NCBI GenBank assembly: GCA_004352715.1
Contig: SCFE01000013.1
Location: 2,519,289-2,583,288 of the forward strand
Direction of reading: 5' to 3'
Source: Hofstenia miamia
Lineage: Eukaryota; Xenacoelomorpha; Acoela
DNA length: 64,000 nucleotides
Part shown: positions 57,370 through 64,000 of the stretch, one piece after another
Layout of the letters: each line of letters starts with the position of its first letter
How positions within the stretch are numbered: position 1 is the stretch's first letter
Notes under the pieces: model-generated
What the model was told of the DNA's origin: nothing
Database searches by the model: none
Seen by the model: the letters and a program-made list of their open reading frames with translations, nothing else
Position numbers and translations under genes: made by a program

Positions 57370-57880
57370 AACTAAACCACATCCATCCATTCTTATCCTG
57401 GTCACAATTCTAGACGTCTTGCTGAAAAGATCTCACAATATCCAAAAGTTCACATCAATTCTGTCATTCTAAACACTGGCCTAATTGATGCAATACACTC
57501 CACTGATGTTTGAACATTCAAATCAAATATCAATCATCTAGTTGAACAGATTCGTCTCAAATTCTCACACTGTTTCATTACTTCTTAGAAATTACACCAG
57601 TCTCCAAATATTCACTCTTACAACAAAATCACGTCATTGATGAATTTAACAAAGGCCTATCACAAGTCTCTTCAAACAAGTTCAATGTCATACCTGTCTT
57701 CAAAAGATTCATGTTATCATAAAGAACCATCAATTGTAGTCTCCTATCCCAAAACAGGATTCATCTTTCTGGCAATGGAATCAAACAAATGTCTGAGATC
57801 CTAAAGAATCACTTCAGTCCTCGCCCAATTATTGCTTCATCATTCTGTACTCCTCACGTTTCTTACTCCAAAGTTATAAG
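57370..57880 (+). pseudogene. SGNH-hydrolase (esterase) domain of LINE ORF1
   Basis: GHNSRRLAEKISQYPKVHIN corresponds to block I (GDSxxRRL, with the Asp-Ser pair changed), ILNTGLIDAIHSTDV to block III (NTGxxD), HLVEQIRLKFSH to the central helix, and NRIHLSGNGIKQMSEIL to block V (DxxHLSxxG, with Asp now Asn). Known: CR1-type LINEs carry such an esterase in ORF1. Nucleophile and catalytic Asp are both lost, and there are stops at about 57,510 and 57,587. Confidence 0.65.
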
Positions 57881-58141
57881 CTCCTCTTTGCATCAATGTC
57901 TTCTTCTAACCTCATCTCTTCCTCTCTAGAATGATTAAATCAATCAAAATGGTAAATTTTTGTATGTATTATTTAGTTATATATTTTGTCTTCTGAAATG
58001 TAACTATATACATGTTCACTTGCAAACACAACACAGAAAGCACTTACATCTCAATTACTACATGTGTACTACCAAATTCAGTAATTAAATTTATAAGCAC
58101 TTTATTAGGTATTTTCTTCTTTTAAAATTAATCCTTTCCAG

Positions 58142-58860
58142 CAACATAGAAACAAGTCCTGGTCCTATTCTAAATGAGTCAGAAATTGAACACAAATTGA
58201 AAAACTATTCTAATAACATTAAATATATATACCATAACTCTAGAAGCTTTAATTCAAGCCAAAATGATTTCTTAAAGTTGATTACAAAAATTGGAAAAAA
58301 TGCAATTTTCTTAATCACAGAAACTTGGCTTAAGCCTGATATTGACCCTAAATTTTTTAATCCAGACAAACAAATGTTTGAGATTTTTTCTAAGAATTGA
58401 ATAGGTAGAGGTGGTGACTTATGATAATTGTGCCAAAATCTTTAAAACCAGTCTGTAATCTGAATATGAAATTTACCATATCATGAAATATTTGAATCAC
58501 TGTGGATAGAAATATAATCAATAGAGAACTGCTTCCAAAAATAATTGATAAATGTAACTTATAATCCAAATAAAAATTATCTAGTTGAATATCTGAATTA
58601 TAAAGTCAAAGAAATATCTGAAATATGTAATAATGATAACTCTCTAAATATATTCAGTCACTTTAATATTAATTACTTGAATTCATATGAATGAAATTCT
58701 ATAAATGAAATGTCTGTTACTTGTAATCTTTGTTGTGTTAATACAGTTTGTCCAACTCGAATGAACAATTTAATTGATTATTTTTTAGTAATTCTGATGA
58801 TTCCTTCAAATCCTTAATGTTTGAATCATTTAGTGATCATGCACTGTGTACATATATTAG
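58142..58860 (+). pseudogene. LINE apurinic-type endonuclease domain
   Basis: Starts NIETSPGP, a worn form of the NPGP motif found at this place in many CR1/L2-like LINEs. Then YIYHNSRSFNSSQNDFLKLI (N-x-RS block), NAIFLITETWL (catalytic Glu block TETWL), YNPNKNYLVEYL, HFNINYLNSYE (GDFN with Gly-Asp changed), TVCPTRMNNLIDYF and finally FESFSDHAL (SDH block). Stops and frame changes at about 58,400, 58,505 and 58,690. Confidence 0.75.
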
Positions 58861-60861
58861 TAACAAAACTATTAAAATCAAGCAATTTAAATTGATATAT
58901 GCAAGGAGCAATTTATCTTACTGTGATGAAAAAATGGAAAAGGCCCTAAGAAACACCCTATTTAACTATATTTACAAATTAAATTCTGGACCTAAAATGA
59001 TTAATTACATTGCAAAAGGAATCTACACAGCATTAAACACTGTTGCACCAATTAAGAAGCAAAGTGTTAAAACAAATGCAATTAAATTTCCTTTTTCAAA
59101 CACCAATGATAATTAAGTCTGTGAACTAGTATCAATTATGTGAGAATTATTAAATCTTGCAAAATCAAAGCTGACAAAGACTAATTGGACCAATTACGAA
59201 AAATCAAATGAAGTCATTAAGCAATTAAAAACAACAAATTTATCTAAAGCTCAGCAAAAATTCTTTAATCAATTAAATTCTACTCAAGAAAAATGGTGAT
59301 ACGTCCATAAATTTATTGGAAAATCTAAAGGTCTTTCATCTGAAATAAATGAATTAAACATCAATAATATGGCCATAACAGACAAAACTCAAATACTAAA
59401 TCATTTAAATTCAACATTCAAAGAACTTGGAAATTTCGATTTTCCACCTTATAAGAAAAAACAAAATTCTGATAATCTCAAACAATCAAAACAATTTTCC
59501 TTTAGACTTGCTACAATCAATGAATTAGAAAACTTTGTTAAGAAACTTGATACCAACAAATCAACAACGTCTTATAACCTCCCATTTTTTATTATTAAAT
59601 GTTTTTTTCCTATTTTTAGAGAACAATTGTTAATCACGTTAATTCAATGTATTATTGATGGTGAATTTCCAGACTTACTAAAAAAATCAGATATAACTCC
59701 TATATATAAAAAAGGTGACAACCTAAATGCAAAAAAATTATAGATCCATTTGTATTACACATAACACATCCTTTTAGCAAACTCTTTGAAAAACTTTTGT
59801 ATGTTCAAATAAATGCATTCCTAAAATCTGAAAATATCCTTTCACATAAACAATTTGGATTTCACAATGGTCACAGCACCCAAGACGCAATTCTATCTAT
59901 TACTCAACAAATAAAGTCTAATATATCTCAAAATAACTGCAGTAGTGTAGCATTATTAGATTTAAGTAAGGCATTCAATTCAATGAATTTTGATATTTTG
60001 TAAGACAAGCTTGTAAATTATAATTTTGGTGNGTGGGGTACCCCAAGGCACTGTACTTGGCCCTATTTTATTTGCAATTTTTGTAAATGACATAATAAAA
60101 AATGTTAAAAACAGCGACATTTACCAATATGCCGACAACACATGCCTAATAAGTACGGCAAAAAATGCTTTGATGCTACAAAAAATCTCCAAACAGGTGT
60201 AGAAAAATTATACAATTATTTTACAAATAATCAACTAAAACTAAATATTGACAAAACTCAATTTATAATTTTTTCACCAAAGGCACAAAGAAATCTAATA
60301 AGTGATTTAGAACCAAAGATAAATAATAAGCCAATAAAGCAAAGTGATTCAGTCAGCTAATTAGGAGTGGAGATAGATAATGAATTAAAATTTGAAAAAT
60401 GTCTACTGAATAAGATTCAAAAAATGACTGCAGGCATTAGATATCTTTATCACTTAGGCAATGTAATATCAAGCAATTATCATAAACAACTGATACATGC
60501 TTTCTGTTTGTCTCATTTTCAATACTGTTCTTTTCTTTTAACTAACCTAAATTCAAAACATCATATGCTTCTATCAAAGACATTTAATTGGTGTATAAAA
60601 ACTCTAAACTTTGCACAAAAGCATGATGAAGCATCAGTATATCATAATAAATATAAAATATTATCTCCGTTCTACCAAATTCATCTGCATATGCTATCTA
60701 TCTTATTTAAATTCGAATCTCTACAAACATCTCTCCTTTTCCTTAAGGACTATATTAAATTAAATGAGTTATTGCAAAAATTTCTGTGTTTAGATAAAAA
60801 TTCTAATGGCTTTCATCACATATCAATTAAATTGCGGAATAATTTGGATTATGAAATGTGA
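58861..60861 (+). pseudogene. LINE reverse transcriptase (CR1/L2-like), decayed
   Basis: Linker with NWTNYEKSNEVIKQLKTTN and KFIGKSKGLSSEIN, then RT: FVKKLDTNKSTTSYNLPFFI, KKSDITPIYKKGD, SKLFEKLLYVQINAFL, SHKQFGFHNGHSTQDAIL, motif A VALLDLSKAFNSMNFDIL, motif B GVPQGTVLGPILFAIF across a frameshift near the N at 60,032, and motif C YQYADNTC, where the catalytic YADD is YADN (GAC to AAC). The C-terminal thumb/connection runs to TGA at 60,859. One copy, not functional. Confidence 0.8.
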
Positions 60862-61498
60862 ATGGAAAAAAAACTATAAAAAATTTAGAAAAATATTGAA
60901 GCAGTTTCTTCTAATAAAACAATATACATTAGGGGATGGTAATACACTTTATGCATGCATTCAAAGCATACATCCAACATTGAGCACCTACACAAACATT
61001 CACACAAACATTGATAATATTATTATATTTTGTACATATTAATTTGTAGTTATTTATTTGTTTATATTTTATTTTTCTTTTGTCATGTGTTAGTTTGTAG
61101 AATTTTGTATACATTGAGCAATACATTTGCTTTGACTCTTATATATTACACATTTTGTACTTACTATCATGTGTTTTTCATTCAATCAGAAACCTTAATT
61201 GTTGATCTTTTTCACAATCTCACTCATTACTAACATTTACAATTTACTGATTTCAATAATTACTTTTGCAAAATTTCATTTTTTATTATGTACAACTAGC
61301 TCTTAAAAATACATCTTACAATTTATATTTTTGTGTTTATAAAATAACGTATTTTCTTTTCATTGCTTAGTAAACTATTTTCACTAGAATAAAATATAAT
61401 TTTTTTTATTATGTGCAACTAGCTTTTAAAAATACATTTTTGCAATTTATAAAATAATGTATTTTCTTTTCATTGCTTATTAAATTAAGTGTGGTGCA
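60862..61498. other. LINE 3' region and tandem duplication
   Basis: Non-coding. A unit of about 120 bp (tattatgtacaactagctct and onward) is repeated at about 61,285 and 61,407. Confidence 0.6.
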
Positions 61499-61830
61499 GT
61501 GTTAAATTTGAGCCCACAATTACATTTCCTGATGCAAGTGACAAAATTTCATTTTAAGCACATGGTGCAAGGAATTTTATATCCATCATCACTGCATTGG
61601 ACACTGAAACCATATCACAGACAATACGCAGTGCCACACCACATCCCTCAACCAGCTATACTGTTCAGGATGTGCAACAAACCCCATCTGGTATCTGAAT
61701 AGCCACAAGTACCAAAAATAAACTGCTTTCCACCAACATTTTTTCAGGTGAGGGGTTTATGGAACAAGATTGGGATGAAATTTGTCAAACTGCACACCAA
61801 TCATTCCAAGCAAATCAGCAACATGTTGGA
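61499..61830 (+). pseudogene. Second Polinton polymerase fragment (exonuclease region)
   Basis: In the frame reading EPTITFPDASDKISF, it continues NFISIITALDTETISQTIRS, STSYTVQDVQQTPSGI and EGFMEQDWDEICQTAHQSFQ. This aligns residue by residue with the exonuclease region of the 47-51 kb polymerase (PCTFPDLAEKIKF, IASLDIEAISRKL, SYTVCKVEQIPSGV). The LDTE/LDIE acidic pair is kept. Two stops; the match ends abruptly at about 61,820. Confidence 0.7.
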
Positions 61831-62222
61831 AAATGCTACCAGTTGTGTTTTATACATATATTATAGATATACATGCAATTCTTTTTACATTATTCAAAGC
61901 AGTGACATATATAATTTTTTTCTGCACTTTTGAAAATTGTCAAAGAAGATTCTCAATCAATTCAGATCACAAGAAACACATGGCAGTTCACTCGGATATA
62001 AAAAAACATATATGTCAAAACAGAAAACATATTCTTCATGACCATCGACCACAATTGCATTAACTTTTTCTATTTTTGACTTTTTCTATATATTTTTGTT
62101 TACATGTAAAACCATTTAATTTTGTAAATATATAATTTTTAATGGAGTTTCTTTTCGAGTAATGTAGATATTTATGTATTTTTTCAACTTTGAATTATTT
62201 CAAAATATATAAAATTGTGCTG
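61823..62222 (+). repeat. Tandem repeat unit 1 with a C2H2 zinc finger
   Basis: Contains CTFENCQRRFSINSDHKKHM, a C-x4-C-x12-H-x3-H finger (61,925-61,995), followed by a degenerate second finger and a stop at 62,061. Repeated by eye identically at 62,243-62,640. Confidence 0.75.
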
Positions 62223-62242
62223 TGGTAATAACGCCTCACCAA

Positions 62243-62640
62243 TGCTGCACCATGTTGGAAAATGCTACCAGTTGTGTTTTATACATATATTATAGATATA
62301 CATGCAATTCTTTTTACATTATTCAAAGCAGTGACATATATAATTTTTTTCTGCACTTTTGAAAATTGTCAAAGAAGATTCTCAATCAATTCAGATCACA
62401 AGAAACACATGGCAGTTCACTCGGATATAAAAAAACATATATGTCAAAACAGAAAACATATTCTTCATGACCATCGACCACAATTGCATTAACTTTTTCT
62501 ATTTTTGACTTTTTCTATATATTTTTGTTTACATGTAAAACCATTTAATTTTGTAAATATATAATTTTTAATGGAGTTTCTTTTCGAGTAATGTAGATAT
62601 TTATGTATTTTTTCAACTTTGAATTATTTCAAAATATATA
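62243..62640 (+). repeat. Tandem repeat unit 2 (identical copy)
   Basis: Same finger-bearing sequence, about 420 bases downstream of unit 1, with no N at the junction. Either a very recent duplication or an assembly overlap. Confidence 0.75.
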
Positions 62641-63566
62641 AAACAAATAATGGTAAGAATTGTTTTTCTAAAGTGCCATTGGTGTGCTTGATGAGTATGC
62701 ACTTCTTTAATTGTTTATAAAATGAAGTGAAACATTTTTTTAAACAAACTTTCCAAAACTTATATGTAAATATTTAATAATACAATAGTACAATGTATAC
62801 TTGCAGTGCACTTCCCAGCACGTATTTTCATAATGTTTGCCTAAATTTCTAAAGTTTTGTCATACCAAATAATAATTTATTTAATAAAATACTCCAATTT
62901 AGATCAATATGTAAGCTAGGCTATATTTTCATATTCAAACATATTGAAGTTTTAACCAGTTTTGTGGACTCCTCAACGCAATTAATAATGATCGTCTTCC
63001 ATGAAATAAAAAATGATGGACAGTTATGTCTTTTATTTTTATTTTCATTTATATGAAATTTCAATTAAATTTTTTTGTAAAGTCAATTAATTTAACACTT
63101 TATAAAATCTTGGCTTTTACCAAATAACTACTACTGTTTCAGTACTTACAGAGCAACAATTATACATTAGCAATTGCAATCACAGATTCAAAACTAATTT
63201 GCAACTTTTATTAGTGATATCAGTCAATTTAAGAAATGTCCAATCGCAATGAGAGACCTTATTCACAAAAAAATCAGCAATCTTTAGGGGATGTTATTTT
63301 GATATAATTGAAGTCCTCAAAGTATAACCACATTTGTCTAATTTTGAGCATTGAGTATTGTCACATAACGAATATCCCATTTGTAATGCATTCATAGTCA
63401 TTTTTAGCTTAGGAGAGGGCTTCAAATCAAGCCTTCAAATTTTGAAAAAAGTTTATCTTTTCTATTTGATGATTCTATAACTAAAACTTGACAATTTTCA
63501 TTATCAACAGCAAGAATATTCTTAATTTTTAAAAAACAAACAAATTTCTTTTTCGTTATTTATTCT
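62641..63566. other. AT-rich interval before the terminal LINE segment
   Basis: No coding or repeat signal that I can support. Confidence 0.6.
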
Positions 63567-64000
63567 AGGGATTTTAGCAACTTTAATGAGCACAAATTTA
63601 TACACCTCTTGAAGAACATATCCTTTGATATAACCTACACTTATAATGATGCCGATAGTATGTTAAAATTCATCACTTGTGAAATCACCAAAGCGTTAAA
63701 CAAAGTAGCACCACTGCGAGCAAAGTTAATTAGCACTAAATTAAGGCCAGTGATTAACGAACCCCGTGATTCCGATTTTATTAAGGACCTGGTAATTAAG
63801 AAAAATAAACTCTTTGAACTTGCGAAATCGGATCCCATCAATCTTAATTGGACTAATTATGAACACGCTAAGCAATTAATCAAAAAGAGCCGCAAATTTA
63901 GTTATGAATGTAAGTTAAAGGATTATTTCAAACGCCTAAAGAAATCTAACCAAAAATGGAATTTTCTTAATAAAAGCATTGGTAAAACTAAGGGGCTAAA
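63567..64000 (+). CDS. LINE ORF2 linker segment, open to the window end (partial)
   Basis: 144 codons without a stop: DFSNFNEHKFIHLLKNISFD, LNKVAPLRAKLIS, NLNWTNYEHAKQLIKKSRKF, KWNFLNKSIGKTKGL. Homologous to the endonuclease-RT linker at about 58,900-59,340 (NTVAPIKKQS, NWTNYEKSNEVIKQ, KFIGKSKGL). Unlike that copy it is intact and has ordinary CG content, so it is younger. It begins after a splice-acceptor-like ttctag, so a truncated 5' end or an exonised piece is possible. Confidence 0.7.

Noticed and set aside
1-64000. CRISPR arrays, bacterial operons, tRNA or rRNA genes
   Set aside because: No regularly spaced repeats, no bacterial features, and no tRNA or rRNA signature was noticed; a covariance-model scan would be needed to exclude small RNAs.

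Overview
The window comes from an AT-rich animal (metazoan) genome. The main evidence is a multi-exon non-muscle myosin II heavy chain gene with GT-AG introns, followed by about 45 kb of decayed transposable elements of animal type. The species cannot be named from the sequence. Nine myosin introns are only 41-45 nt long, which is a distinctive trait.

Region 1 (1-19.2 kb, + strand): the 3' two-thirds of a non-muscle myosin II heavy chain, from the end of the motor domain through converter, IQ/neck and coiled-coil rod to the tailpiece. I place 26 exons. Two terminal exons enter in the same reading phase: a short one at 17971 with its own stop and a long one at 18820. This suggests alternative tailpieces. 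Long introns carry transposon fossils: a piggyBac transposase remnant (about 9.2-9.7 kb, - strand) and two Tc1/mariner remnants facing each other around a TA microsatellite (16.3-17.8 kb).

Region 2 (21,583-37,403): a Polinton/Maverick-type virus-like transposon. It has terminal inverted repeats (about 21,589-22,190 and 35,795-37,397) and a perfect 6-bp target-site duplication, CACATT, on both sides. It holds a virion-morphogenesis module on the + strand: packaging ATPase, a small protein, a pX-like basic protein, an F54H12.2-like capsid protein, an unrecognised HD-motif protein, an adenain-like cysteine protease and two tandem penton-like genes. Every gene is broken by stops or gaps. No polymerase or integrase is visible inside the element.

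Region 3 (37.4-53.9 kb): a mosaic. Inverted arms (38.8-40.5 and 44.1-46.0 kb) carrying an unrecognised protein flank an LTR-retrotransposon Gag remnant. A heavily mutated protein-primed DNA polymerase B pseudogene (47.4-51.0 kb) follows, then a second Polinton-like right end near 53,879.

Region 4 (53.9-64 kb): tandem repeats interrupted by a 355-bp hAT-type MITE with a perfect 8-bp duplication, a CR1/L2-like LINE with an SGNH-hydrolase ORF1, endonuclease and reverse transcriptase (56.7-60.9 kb, dead), a second polymerase fragment with a duplicated C2H2 finger (61.5-62.6 kb), and an open LINE segment running off the window end.

Many exact duplications sit at runs or single Ns and are most likely unmerged contig ends, so copy number and order in 22-31 kb and 39-42 kb should not be taken at face value.
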